From contig SADC01001224.1 in assembly GCA_004194705.1 (NCBI GenBank), forward strand, positions 211,927 to 275,926: a DNA stretch of 64,000 nt. The letters run 5' to 3'. The DNA comes from Ditylenchus dipsaci (Eukaryota > Nematoda > Chromadorea > Rhabditida > Anguinidae). Of this stretch, positions 24,531 to 38,700 are shown in pieces. The notes beneath the pieces were generated by a model. That model saw only the letters and a list, made by a program, of their open reading frames with translations. It searched no databases and was not told the origin of the DNA. Position numbers and translations under genes: made by a program. Position 1 is the stretch's first letter; every line of letters begins with the position of its first letter.

Positions 24531-24813
24531 ATCTGGTTTTTGAGGGTTATTTATGCAAAAAAAACATAAGAAAACATCAGTTGTTCACACTGAAACAGTT
24601 TAAAAGGCTTTTCTGCCACATAGCAGACGGCCCTATGCATTTTAGGAGGCAACATTTTTGCTTCGGTCCCTCTGTTGTTTTTTCTTAAAAATTCACTTGG
24701 TCCCCTGTCTATTATGGTTATATTGATACTCTGATTATCATCCCCCCATTTTACTGATACTGTGATCATAGCGCTGCTTGGTAAGGTATGAAAAACTCAC
24801 CTTTTAGGCCAGG

Positions 24814-25403
24814 TTTTGAAAAGGGTGGTATTTAATTTTGGCCATAGAATACTGAATTTTGGCCATAGATTTGTGTTGGCTATAGATTACTGAATTTTGG
24901 CCATAGTATACTGAAATTGGCCATAGATTTCTCAAAATTGGCCATAGATTTCTGAATTTTAGCCATACTCGCTCGAAATCATGTTTCAACCACTTTTTAA
25001 GATGCTCTTGGACCTGAAACATCCTGAAAAGATGTTTTAAGGGTGTCGATGACAATTTTCCGAGTTTTTTTTACCGAAATTTGACTTTTTGCCCTGAGCG
25101 ACCAATGGTCGGAAAAATTACAGAAATTTTTTACTCGGAAAAGTGTCATCGACACCCTTAAAACATCTTTTCATGATGTTTCAGGTCCAAGAGCATCTTA
25201 AAAAGTGGTTGAAACATGATCTCGAGCGAGTATGGCTAAAATTCAGAAATCTATGGCCAATTTTCAGAAATCTATGGCCATTTTTCAGTATTCTATGGCC
25301 AAAATTCAATAATCTATGGCCGAAAAATCTCTGGCCAAAATTAAATATTCTATGGCCAAATTCAGTATTCTATGGCCAATTTTAAATATAACCCTTTTGA
25401 AAA
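24814..25403. mobile_element. Foldback with TGGCCATAGATTTCTGAATT phrase arms
   Basis: About six phrases per arm: (A/T)TTTGGCCATAGA(A/T)T(A/T)CTGAA on the left, inverted on the right. Further in, arms share CCAAGAGCATCTTAAAAAG and AAACATCTTTTCA and their complements. The centre, near 25,085, contains GACCATTGGTC. Confidence 0.7.
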
Positions 25404-25911
25404 AAATCGCAGTCGTGATGATTATGGTCAGCATAATCACCTAAACCATGATCTCCTTCAAAACAAAAGGAGAGACCAAGGCATTTTTCAGCAACAAGCA
25501 ACAGGGGCGAACAAGCTAAAAATGTTGCCCCTCATAGTAAATAGGACTGGCTTTTATGTTTCTGTTCCATAGCAAGAGGTCACAAGCTCATTTTCAATCA
25601 CGGCATTTTCGATTTTTTAATTTTCTTGCAAATTTTTTCATCACATTCAAAAATAGCCCTCTATCATGAATATCTAAAATTTGAAGTTTTTTTTTAAGTT
25701 TGAGTACAGATGGGTCGAAAGTCTATGCTTATTTATCCCAAGAATTGCTTTGCTTTTGTGTGCTGCTTCGATTATGCTTTTTTTCTTCTACTCAAGTCGC
25801 TTTTTCCTAGGCGTGATGCCGAAACAATTTTGGTCATACAAAAGCAACGAAAAGATAAAAAAAACTAAAAAACGAGGGCACCATTTTTTTTTGACAAAAA
25901 GCCTTTCTAAG

Positions 25912-26060
25912 CAGGGCTGTTCAAATTTAGTTTAGCTCTTCCTCATCCCTCTTCCACCCAAAATTTTCGTCTCTTCCATCTTCCTCATCCTTCTTCCGGT
26001 CGGAAGAGGAAGAAATTTCTTCCCCTCCGGAAGAACCTTCCGGAAGAGTGAACAGCCCTG
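25912..26060. mobile_element. hAT-like MITE with perfect 8-bp target duplication
   Basis: Terminal repeats CAGGGCTGTTCA and TGAACAGCCCTG are exact complements, and TTTCTAAG is present immediately on both sides (25,904-25,911 and 26,061-26,068). Interior is rich in CTTCC and GGAAGAG phrases. An 8-bp duplication with CAGGG ends is the hAT signature. Confidence 0.8.
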
Positions 26061-26138
26061 TTTCTAAGCCGAAAATAGATTGCATTTGCGAAAATTGGCT
26101 ATACATTTTCGTGCTAAGGAAGGAGTTTTTTGGAGATA

Positions 26139-26524
26139 CAGTCGACGCTCTCCATAACGGACCCCCTCCATAACGGACAGCTCTCCATAACGGACAAAAA
26201 ATTTGGCCGATTTGGTCAGAGTTAGTATAGTTTGACCTAAATCGACGCTCTACATAACGGATGCTCTCTATAACGGACGAAAAAGTCGGTCCCTTCGGGT
26301 CCGTTATGGAGAGCGTCGACTGTATGGGCGAAAAATATAGATAGTCCGTTATGGAGAAAGCTATTTATTTATTGGTGACCGGCATTCGTGTCCGTTATAG
26401 AGAGCGTCCGTTATGGAGAGCGTCCGTTATGTAGAGCGTCCCTTCTAGTCAATTTCAATAGAAACCAACCAAACTAAATTTTTTGTCCGTTATGGAGGGG
26501 GTCCGTTATGGAGAGCGTCGACTG
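26139..26524. mobile_element. Pogo/Tc1-mariner-like MITE, nested
   Basis: CAGTCGACGCTCTCCATAAC on the left and the complement GAGAGCGTCGACTG on the right, each next to TA. An inner right end at 26,322 makes a 184-bp element within the 386-bp one. The interior is a tandem of CTCTCCATAACGGAC or its complement. Confidence 0.7.
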
Positions 26525-26727
26525 TATACGTATATCTATATAGTTTTCAAAAAAGCAATTTGAAAAAGTTTGGCGTTTTATCTATTTTGAATATTCCAAA
26601 AATATGAATTGAAAAATTTTCGTCTCTCTTTTTTTTCTGAATGGTAATAAATAAATTCACCTGATTTAAATTGGATGATCCGACATTCGCTATAACATTT
26701 TTATATAAAAAATTAGCTTCATCAAAA

Positions 26728-29700
26728 ATGTCAGTTCAAAAAGAAGATGTATACGAAACCGACGACATTCCAGTTCCCGAAGAAATAGAGATTGAAGAGC
26801 AATTTGAGGACCAGGCTGTCGAGAAAATTCATGTTGATGTGGAAGGGGCCATCAAACTATTTGGCAACCGACTTTTGAATGCTGATGCTGTTGGTAGGTT
26901 TTTGTGATTGACATCTAAATACCTATAATAAAGCTTCTAATTTTAGATTTCTCTGATGCGCTCAATAATCACCGCAGACGAAAAGGCTACAGATCTGGAC
27001 ACTATGTGCTTGAGATGCTTGGCGTGGAAAACGACGATAAAGAGACTACCGAGCAGAAGTTCAGACGTCTTCGTCAGGAAGTGGAAGAGCTCATGGAAAC
27101 GGTCACTAGAGAGAAGGTAACTTTTTCGATTCTTTCGAGTAATAATTGTTCTATCAAAGAAAACTATCGGGTCGCGAATAGTCTAACCTAAATTATAATG
27201 GCACTCCTGGGTTCCCTGTATTGCGGCTAAGTTTTGTAAGTTCTGTAACCAACCAAATTAGGGCTTGAACAATGCCTCACTATATCGAGATGAGAATTTC
27301 AGTGTACTTCGAGGGGCATTCTCTTGTGCTGCACCGTAGAAAGTCCAGGACCAGCAGTTTTTATTAACCGTTCCGTTTTTCAGTATTTTTGCGTTCTCTA
27401 GGTTACTTTTATGTCTGGGCGGAAATTTTAGGCAAACGGATTTAAACGCACTAAATATTTTGGACAGATAAAACAGTGCTGGTCCCTGCCTATTTTTTGA
27501 TGTCTTACACTGGTTTACCCATATATCTGGTCCCGACAATTTGGTAGTCAAAATTAATACAGTTGTCAATCACAGTCGGAAAGGCATTATTCTACTAGCC
27601 AGACACGGTAACAATCTAGAGTAAACTTTTCCTCCAACTTCCCCTATTTATTCTAAAGCGTTTCTTTCTTTGTTTCCTTCAATAATTTACAATCCTTTTT
27701 AGGAAAGCGAGCAGTGGAGCGCCTCTATCACCAAAGCAGACTTGGATGATCTAAATGATATGCTCAAGGCTGCTGTTCTGAAGAAAGAGTCTGGCGATGA
27801 GCAAGCGACTGCCGCACCGAAAACCGACAAGTATTTTATTTTGATTTTAACTCGTTTAAATCACACCCTAATATATTGTCTCTAGGCCACCGGGTACTGA
27901 AGTTGCTGGGAAGTCTGCTGCGAAATCTCAAGATGTAGGTTACTTTTTCTTAAATAAAGGGTGTTTTCAGAATTTTTTGAAGCAATATTTTTGTCCTGTC
28001 TGGCTCACCACTAAAAGTTTTGGAGTGAATTTCCGAGATGGAACCCTTGTTTTATACCAGAGAATTGGTGGTATTTTATAAAAGCGGGTTTTTTTTATTT
28101 TGTTCTAATGTATGTGTTTCTTGGGCTAATTCCAATTAATTTTGGCTGTCATCAGACACTCCCTTCTTGAATTTTTGAAACACTGTCCTTCATGTGACTA
28201 GTACCGGTGACTAGTCATTCAGTTACTGGCTCCGATTCCAGGGACGACAGAGGCGTATATTTTCCTGCGAAACCCTCTCTTTTTTAATGCAGTTTTTCTC
28301 GATCATGTTTATTCTTATTTCATAAGCGTTTCCTTATTTATTTTCTGCGAGAATCCATGTCTAAGTAATTAGGAGCTTCTCCAGTGGTGTATCTACTTTT
28401 ACGGGGGAAACTATTTTGATGTAAATTGCGAGTATCCAATTCTGTCTCTATTCGTGTTTTTTCTTTTTTTTTCTTTCATTTTAGGAAACTGCTAGTTCGG
28501 AGGGTGAAGATTCGCTGTCCACGAGTAGCAGCCAATGATTTTCGAAGAAGAATTGTCGCAACTGGTGAAGAATAAAAAATCGGCTGAAAGATAGACTCTA
28601 TTGCATTGTTTTCCGTGTTGTTTGCGTAATACTATGACAATAAAGGGAACTATTTGAAAGTTAGACACGGTCGACTACTGGTTTGTCATGCGTTTTCGGT
28701 GTTATTACATTGCGTTCTTAAAAAAAGAACCTGCGCTCTTGAATGAGTGCATGCGGGCTGCAACCTGCTTTTAATTCTTAGGCGGCTGAGTAATAAACTG
28801 GCTGGATCAACTGAGTTCAGGTCAAGCACTTATGTGCTGGCACGCTGTTAGTTGTCCACATGTATAATTTTTCGCGGCAAGAACATCTTCTCCTATTCGA
28901 ACGTTTACTCGATTTATGAATGAAACCTGCAAACATTCAAGTTTTATCCCTACGTAGAAACTTTCACCCGAAAATCCTTGGCGGGCTTACTATAAGTACA
29001 CTAATCTTTGGACGCCCTTTAGTCAATTACGACGAGAAGGCTTAGTGAGAGGTCTTGTCCTTGCCAGGAACTCGACATTTGCATACTCAAACTGTAAAAG
29101 TGATAATGCAAGAATCGTGTTTTCATAACTTTTCAATTCAAATTTTTGCGCTACTCGTGAATATCCCCCTCCTTCAAAGCATCTGACCTTTTAAAATTCG
29201 CTGTAACTACCCTTAAAACAATAAGTTTAAGCTAAGGACTTAGGCTAAGGGGTAGGCCAGGGTACGGAAGTTGTGACTAAAAATAGGTTTAAGAAATTTT
29301 TCCTGGTTGTGGGACGTGAATTTGGGTGATTTTTACTTACGTCTAAAAAGTGAAAATCGTAGGGGGGGAGGTTATTCGCTAGTAGGGTCCAAATTTTTTT
29401 ATGGTCAGTTGAATAAGCATAAAAATTATTCTTCACCAAACCTAAAAAATTGCCAATAATTAAATTTAGTCAAAGCTATTCCAGATTAAGTCACTTGATG
29501 AGAGGATTAAACGCATTGAGCAAGCTGTTGGAGGGCAGGCTAAATTAAGCCGTATTTCTCACGAGCCATTGATAGAGACGATTGAAAATCTACGCCTTCA
29601 AGTGGACTCACTTAACCTGCATACCTTGATGGTATCAGCTCCCATCTGAGCACAGCTATGCAAAAGCTGTCTGAGGTTATTTTGCTTTCTCTTGCTTAAT

Positions 29701-32700
29701 TAATTTTTGACTAGCCTTGTTTGACATTCCAGCTGGACGACAAGCGTAGCAAAGTCCAAAGCGATGAAATGGAACAGAAGGTTGACAAACTGTACCAACT
29801 GATCACTCAATGGGACGTGACCTGTAGGTTTTGCTATACGAGGTGTATCGAGAAATCCATCCACTTTTCAATTGTCAAAACCTTTTCTTAGGGCGTAAAA
29901 ATTCTGGAAAAACAGATGGGCTCCGAATTGAACAGCCATTTTTGGTATCTGGTTTCGAAAATGGTTTGACCTCCGGGTATTCCACCAAAGCTCAGGCAAT
30001 TCCAAACGAAAATCGTGGTTTGGAATGATTCACTAATTTCTTAGATTATTTCAAGTCGATTTGCGTTCTAAGAGTTTTAGAATTCATGTGACGAGAACTA
30101 TATTTGACTAACTAAAAGTCGGCAATTTCTTGGAACACCATGTACACTATGACTCCAGATGTGCTTATTTTTTGAATGGGCGTCCATTTTAAAGGCGCCT
30201 ATTCAGAAAATAAGCAGATTTGCAAGCCATGATATAGATTGATTTTGTGCATTTATCTGATTCAGGTTCGAATGTTCCGTCGATAGTAAAGCGTCTTCAA
30301 TCTCTTTCCAAACTCCACGAACAAGGTAAATTATTTTGAACTTGGATAAAAAGTAGGGTTGGTCAAGTGGTCAGCTGTTTTGAAATGGCTCGGCCATATT
30401 CCGCCATATGGTCTTTTGGCTATCACGCAACCCTGATAAAAAGTAGCCGAATTCCACTACCTCCTCATACAACACAATGAAGTCAAGCTCAAACTTAGTT
30501 ATTTTCACCTACAAACTGCATCAGTCATGCCAGGTTAATTTTCACGTTCATAGGCGTATACAGGATTTTCTGACGGGGGCTATAGCCCAGCTAGCGCCTT
30601 CCCCCTGGGTACGCTTATGTATACGGTGTTGCGTTGTAATCAAAACTGGTGCCGGATTAAAAGTTGATAGAGCAACATTGATACCAGAATTACTAATTTG
30701 ATCAAAATGCCCTGGAAAATGATGCGCAATAGAAATTACGTCAATCTTTTTTTTGAGAATCTTGTTTTCTGTAGTCTCGTCATTTTATCACATTTTTGAA
30801 AAAAATTCCATCGTTAAAGGGCCATTGCCGTTCCCAACAACGGTTGTCCCCCGCCAATTCAAATTTTTTCCTAATCGTTGAAATTCTATACGGATTTTTG
30901 AACTTGGTTTCTAACTAAACTTTACCTAAAATTAAATTCTAGGCTTTGTTTTGTTAGAAACCAGGCCAAAAAATCCGTACAAAAGTTCAATGATCAGGGA
31001 AAAAAAATTGAATTGGCGGGGGACAATTCAAAACAGGTGGCAATGGCCCTTTAAAGGAGCATGTTCACGCAGTCACTTTCAATTGTTGATATTTGAATTC
31101 CCGGGGACCAATCCTACAAGTGGAATTATGACACGAAATGTTTTTTTCAAATAAATATTTTTGCTTTTCAAGCAAATTCTTTATTTTGGCCTCCTATTTT
31201 TTGATCCAAGTCACTTGTTTTCGGTGTAGAGTGTACCACTTAAGTCGGTTTCACGTATTAGTTTTAGGTGAATCGAGTGCATTGTAGATGTTCGTAGAGA
31301 AGGCATCGCATTTTTCCGCTAAAAAGTGCTCCAAACTTCTATTAGATAAGTTTTTTTAGCTCACTAGCCGTCCATTTCTTTTCTCTTGTTCGTTCTTTTT
31401 AGGTAGTCTGCAGGAGAAATTATACTGATCGTGTGGAATCTGGCGATGCTGTCTATTTGGTTGCTGTGATTGAGCATCTCTTTGTTGGAGTTTTCTGGCC
31501 AAGGTTTTCACGTCTTTATTGTTATTATTTTGTGTTCAGGACATTTGCCGTACTTCTCAATTCTTTGATCGGGCTTTTCTCTTGCTGCGGTTTTCAGGTG
31601 CCTATCTAGGAGGTATGGAGAAGGAAAGATGCACATGGGTGGGCTCTTATATCACTCTAATCTTCTATCTTTGTTGCACTGTCCGCAGTAGTTATTATTT
31701 GCGATTTTAGGTCCTCGGCTCAGGTAATTTTAGACTGTTTTTGCATGATTTACACTGCGACTGTGCACACTGTGGCAAAGTCACCTGTGAACGTAACGTC
31801 AAATTCATCAGTTAGCTAGCTATATGCATTATAATGTACATTTTTCACACGGTGACCATTGACTTTGTCGGACTGTATGAGGTTGCAGTGTCACTTTCTA
31901 TGTGCCTTCGTGCTCCATCCCCAAGGCAGTATGGCTAGGCCCTTGTAACATATCTGTTGGAGCACGTCAACTTCGTATAAGAGGCTGCCTAGCGAAAGTG
32001 ATTATAAGTCAAAAACTATCTATCATAATCGTCTACTGGATTTTATGTCACTAATTTTCAGGCTTATTCGACCATCTAGCAGTGTTGCAACCACTCTCTT
32101 GCTTTTGCTCAGCAAAGTTCATTTATGATGATCGGACAATCGGAATCAGCTAGTAATCAATGGTATTTTTGAGTGTATTTATGACCTCACATCATGTTCG
32201 CACAAAAATTCATTAAAATTCATTTATGATGATCGGACAACCATGTCCGGACTTTACGTCTCACGTCCAGTCTCGTCTAGCATGTACGTATCCTGCTTGT
32301 GTGCATTTCTGACGTCCGCTAAAAAAACTAGGAATGACCTAAGTCACAACTCAAATTTTTTGACAGGAAAGGAAATCGACTGTGACGTGGGGGAAGACTG
32401 CGATCATCACAAATTAGTGATTATAAGTCAAAAACTATCTATCATAATCGTCTACTGGATTTTATGTCACTAATTTTCAGGCTTATTCGACATCTAGCAG
32501 TGTTGCAACCACTCTCTTGCTTTTGCTCAGCAAAGTTCATTTATGATGATCGGACAATCGGAATCAGCTAGTAATCAATGGTATTTTTGAGTGTATTTAT
32601 GACCTCACATCATGTTCGCACAAAAATTCATTAAAATTCATTTATGATGATCGGACAACCATGTCCGGACTTTACGTCTCACGTCCAGTCTCGTCTAGCA

Positions 32701-35700
32701 TGTACGTATCCTGCTTGTGTGCATTTCTGACGTCCGCTAAAAAAACTAGGAATGACCTAAGTCACAACTCAAATTTTATTTGACAGGAAAGGGAATCGAC
32801 TGTGACGTGGGGAAGACTGCGATCATCACAAATTTTGTGCGAACATGGTGTGAGGTCATAAATATACTCAAAAATACCATTGATTACTAGCTGATTCCGA
32901 TTGTCCGATCATCATAAATGAACTTTGCTGAGCAAAAGCAAGAGAGTGGTTGCAACACTGCTAGATGGTCGAATAAGCCTGAAAATTAGTGACATAAAAT
33001 CCAGTAGACGATTATGATAGATAGTTTTTGACTTATAATCACTTTCGCTAGGCAGCCTCTTATACGAAGTTGACGTGCTCCAACAGATATGTTACAAGGG
33101 CCTAGCCATACTGCCTTGGGGATGGAGCACGAAGGCACATAGAAAGTGACACTGCAACCTCATACAGTCCGACAAAGTCAATGGTCACCGTGTGAAAAAA
33201 TGTACATTATAATGCATATAGCTAGCTAACTGATGAATTTGACGTTACGTTCACAGGTGACTTTGCCACAGTGTGCACAGTCGCAGTGTAAATCATGCAA
33301 AAACAGTCTAAAATTACCTGAGCCGAGGACCTAAAATCGCAAATAATAACTACTGCGGACAGTGCAACAAAGATAGAAGATTAGAGTGATATAAGAGCCC
33401 ACCCATGTGCATCTTTCCTTCTCCATACCTCCTAGATAGGCACCTGAAAACCGCAGCAAGAGAAAAGCCCGATCAAAGAATTGAGAAGTACGGCAAATGT
33501 CCTGAACACAAAATAATAACAATAAAGACGTGAAAAACCTTGGCCAGAAACTCCAACAAAGAGATGCTCAATCACAGCAACCAAATAGACAGCATCGCCA
33601 GATTCCACACGATCAGTATAATTTCTCCTGCAGACTACCTAAAAAGAACGAACAAGAGAAAAGAAATGGACGGCTAGTGAGCTAAAAAAACTTATCTATA
33701 GAAGTTTGGAGCACTTTTTAGCGGAAAAATGCGATGCCTTCTCTACGAACATCTACAATGCACTCGATTCACCTAAAACTAATACGTGAAACCGACTTAA
33801 GTGGTACACTCTACACCGAAAACAAGTGACTTGGATCAAAAAATAGGAGGCCAAAATAAAGAATTTGCTTGAAAAGCAAAAAATATTTATTTGAAAAAAA
33901 ACATTTCGTGTCATAATTCCACTTGTAGGATTGGTCCCCGGAATTCAAATATCAACAATTGAAAGTGACTGCGTGAACATGCTCCTTTAAAGGACCATTA
34001 CCGCCTACGGCCACGAAAATTTGGACTTTTTGAATTGGCGGGGGACAGCTGAATTACGGCTGTATAATGACTTGAAAATTTATTACTGGCAAAGTGTACT
34101 ATTCGCAAAATAGTAGGCTTGGGGACGGGAATCCACGGGATTCCCGGTTTGGGAATCCCGAAAATTTTCTAAATCCCGATCCCGAATCCCGCCGGCCCAA
34201 AGGCGAAAATCCCGAAACCCGCCGGTCCATTTTCCGTTTTTATTCAAATCCCGAAAAAATCCCGAAATTTGATAAATCGCTTTTTAAGGCGGTTACAATG
34301 TTTTCATAATGTTCCGTATGGGTCCTAAAATAATCTGGAATGTCGCATTCACTAAAACAGCTTTTATCATTTCACAGGGCACTCCTGATATAAAACCCTT
34401 TTTTCAAGTTCGTTGCCTAGTCGGGTGTGACCCATTTTGACTTAACTGTTTAAATTTTTCACCATAGTAGTCAGCACAAATTGATTCTCAAAATTATAAG
34501 AATTTCGAATTTGCCTTAAGAATTTCGACTTTATCATAAGAATTTCGACTTTGCCGATCGATTTCGTTAATAGCTCTTTCACAAACGTTGGAGTTGGCGT
34601 TGGAGTTGGCGTTGGAGTTGGAGTATTTTTTTATGAATGCTTTTTTACTCCAACTCCAACTCCGACTCCAACTCCAACTCCGACTCCACTCCAACCCTTT
34701 CATAAAAAAACTCCAACTCCAACGCCAACTCCAACTCCAACGCCAACTCCGACTTTAATTCTTATTATTTATATTCTTATTATTTAATCTTATTAGTTGT
34801 AGTCGGCGTTGGAGTTGGAGTTGGAGTCGGCGTTGGAGTTTTTGTGAAAGGGTCGGAGTTGGCGTTGGAGTTGGAGTTGGAGTAAAAAGGTATTCATAAA
34901 AAAAATTATTCCAACTCCAACTCCAACGCCAACTCCAACGCCAACTCCAACGTTTGTGAAAGAGCTATAAGGAAAAATTTTAAATATTACTTTACTGTGG
35001 TCACTTCAACTATATAGTTAACTATATAGAATTAACTATACGAGCTGCAGTTAACTGTACAAGCCACAGTTAATTGTACAAGCCAAAGTTAACTATACAG
35101 CCGATTATACTTACCGGTTGTTGGTAAATTTTATCGGCTGTAATAAGTTACCAGTAAGATACCGTGGTAACTTAAAGGGGCATGCTCACCTAAGGTAAAA
35201 TTTGTCCCGCCAATTCAAAAAAAATTCCGAATTATTGAACTTCTGTACGTATTTTTCAACTTGGTTTCTAACAAAACTATACCTAAAATAATATTATAGG
35301 CCTTATTTTGTTAGAAACCAAGCCGAAAAATGTGCCTAGAAGTTCAATGATTCGGAAATTTTTTTGAATTGGCGGGGACAAATTGTAAAACAGGTGAGTA
35401 TGCCCTTTAAAGACTTTAAGTTACCACGGTAATTTAAGTCAAGGCCTCAAAAGCCAATTTTATTCCGAATCATAAAAGAAATTTTTTAGAGTATTCACTT
35501 TGCGATTTTTTGAAAAATCCCGAATCCCGCGGAATTCTCGGGATTCTCCTGGCGGAATCCCAAATCCCGAAAATTTTTGGAATCCCGAATCCCGCCGGTA
35601 CCCCAAATCCCCAAGCCTACAAAATAGTGATTTGAAAAATGTATATTTCAAATAGCGAAGAATTGGCAAAATGTTAACTCGAAAAATGTCAAACTCGCAA

Positions 35701-38700
35701 AAACGTAATTCGATTTTTGGAGAGGGTGTACCGAAGAATTTAAAAAAATATTTGCTAAACGGCACATTTGCTAAAAAAACTTTTGCTAAAAAAAATTTTG
35801 CTAAAGACATATTTGCTAAAGGCACATTTGCTAAAAAAAAAATTTGCTAAAGTCACATTTGCTAAAAATTTCTTTTGCTAAAGTCACATTTGCTAAATTT
35901 TTTTTGCTAAAGGCAATTTGCTAATGAAATTTTTGGTAAAGGCCTTTTCTGGTCCCTTTTGTGTCACAAATATGACCGTAGGGTGTTTAGGAAATGGAGG
36001 TACTTGGAACCGAACCTGTGACCAAGTCAAACGCTTGTCTTTCTATATCTAAAATTATGGTAAAAAAAGGTATGCGCCCAGGTGGATTCGAACCAGCAAC
36101 CTCTATATCAACCCTCAGGATTGCTAAGAACTTCATCCAGTGTGACCAAACCAAGTGGTCGACCACTTGGAACAAAATTTTTTTCCTTTCTAGGGTCACG
36201 GGCTTATGATTACTGGTACTGATTACGGGCCAATGATATCACTGCGCGTGGGGGGGGGGTGGGATTCTATACTGCAACCACAAGAGTTTGTGCCTGGTCA
36301 TTTCCTAGTCAGAATTTAGAAAATTTGGAGGGAATTCAAGTTTTTTAGTCTGAAACAACCAAACCAAGTGGTCGTCCACTTGGATCAAAAAAAATTTTAC
36401 GTTTTCATATTCCAAAACCTGTTTTTTGGACTGATTCGGGCCCGCTGAAGATGGTTTGATAGTGGTAAAATGCCGCTTTCTCGGGTATTTTTTGAGTATT
36501 GGGCAATAATTGGTTTTACCAAAATCAATTATTGCCCAAAACTCAAAAAGTACCCGAGAAAACGGCATTTTACCACTATCAAACCATCTTCAGCGGGCCC
36601 GAATCAGTCCAGAAATCAGGTTTTGGAATATGAAAAACATAAAAAAAATTTGATCCAAGTGGACGACCACTTGGTTACATTGATTCAGACTGAAAAATTT
36701 CAATTCCCGCAAAACTTTTATTTGGAGTTGTTTTGGATGGTTTAGGGTGGTTTGGTTGCTTTGGTGTGTTGGGTGCTTTTGGCCATTTTTGGATGTTATG
36801 GGTGGCTTGAGGTGGTTTTGAGTGGTTTGGGTGGTTCGGACACAATCTAAAAATTTTCTAAAAAACAACAGGGGGGGCCAAGGCAATCTTAGAATGAAAA
36901 AAAAGGACGAAACGTTTCGTCCTTTTTTTTCATTTGAAAAAAAAGGACGAAACGTCCCTTTACCAAAATTTGATCCACTTGGTTTTACCTGGTCACCCTG
37001 GATGAAGTTCTGAGCGATTCTAAGGCTTGATGTAGACGTTGATGGTTCGAATCCACATGGGCGCATACCTTATTTTTTATTATAATTTTGAGTGTTTGAG
37101 TAGCGTAGAGGTCCACATACTCATTATCAAGGCTGGATCAAACCCTCTGGGTGCAATCAGTCCCTAGTAGAAGACCTCGATTCATGCTCCTGGGTTTTCT
37201 CGAAGTGGTTTCAGCAGTTTGGGATGGTATGAGGTAAATCATGGATGGCCTAAAAATTTGGATGATTCAGACGCAATTTGAAAAATTTCGAAAAAAAAAC
37301 TTAAAAATTTACAAAACCACCCAAAACTTGAAGAAAAAGGTAAAAAGAGGAAAAAAGTTGGAATGATAGTGTCTTTGACGCAATAAGAACCACAAAACCG
37401 CGTTAACAAAAGAAATTTTAGTAAATATGCTTTAGCAAAATTTTTTTCAGCAAATGTGACTTTAGCAAAAGAAATTTAGCAAATGTGCCGTTTAGCAAAT
37501 ATTTTTTAAATTCTTCGGTACACCCCTTTAGCCTTTGACAGCAAAATGATTAGAAATAGTGCGCAAAGTGATTTGGCCCAATTTGATTTTGGTCCCAAAA
37601 TGAATTGTCGCAAAGTGAATTGGGGGTGTACCGAAGAATTTAAAAAAATATTTGCTAAACGACACATTTGCTAAAAAAAACTTTTTGCTAAAAAATTTTT
37701 TTGCTAAAGTCACATTTGCTAAAATTTCTTTTGCTAAGTCACATTTGCTAAAATTTCTTTTGATAAAGGCATATTTAGTAAAATTTCTTTTGTTAACGCG
37801 GTTTTGTGGTTCTTATTGCGTCAAAGACACTATCATTCCAACTTTTTCCCCTTTTTACCTTTTTCTTCAAGTTTTGGGTGGTTTTGTAAATTTTTAAGCT
37901 TTTTTCGAAATTTTCAAATTGCGTCTGAATCATCCCAAATTTTTTAGGCCATCCATGATTTACCTCATACCATCCCAAACTGCTGAAACCACCTCGAGAA
38001 AACCCCATGACCATGAATCGAGGTCCTCTACTAGGGACTGATTGCACCAGAGGGGTTTGATCCAGCAACCTTGATAATGAGTATGTGGACCTCTACGCTA
38101 CTCAACACTCAAAATATAATAAAAATAAAGTATGCGAGTAATTGATTTTGATAAATCAAGAACTTACCATAACTCAAAAATTTCTCGATAAAACGTAATT
38201 TTACCAGTGTCAAACCATCTTCAGCATGGTCGAATTAGTGCAGAAAAGTCGTTTTGGAACTCGAAAACTCGAAAAAAAAATTCGATCCAAGTGGACGACC
38301 ACTTGGTTTGGTCACACTGGATGAAGTTCTTAGCAATCCTGAGGGTTGATATAGAGGTTGCTGGTTCGAATCCACCTGGGCGCATACCTTTTTTACCATA
38401 ATTTTAGATATAGAAAGACAAGCGTTTGACTTGGTCACAGGTTCGTTCCAAGTACCTCCATTTCCTAAACACCCTACGGTCATATTTGTGACACAAAAGG
38501 GACCAGAAAAGGCCTTTACCAAAAAATTCATTAGCAAATTGCCTTTAGCAAAAAAAAATTTAGCAAATGTGACTTTAGCAAAAGAAATTTTAGCAAATGT
38601 GACTTTAGCAAAAATTTTTTAGCAAATGTGCCTTTATCAAATATGTCTTAGCAAAATTTTTTTAGCAAAAGTTTTTTTAGCAAATGTGACGTTTAGCAAA

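Noticed and set aside
30477..30701. Gene containing RRIQDFLTG
   Set aside because: This peptide is the translation of a short inverted-repeat MITE, a common false prediction.
31892..32000. Hammerhead or other known ribozyme in the structured core
   Set aside because: The core lacks CTGANGA paired with GAAA in the right arrangement, and no twister or HDV consensus was found by eye.
31519..33522. Mirrored 63-codon frame [12 protein letters not shown] in both arms of the 2.9-kb palindrome
   Set aside because: Identical only because the arms are inverted copies; no recognised family and no supporting second exon.
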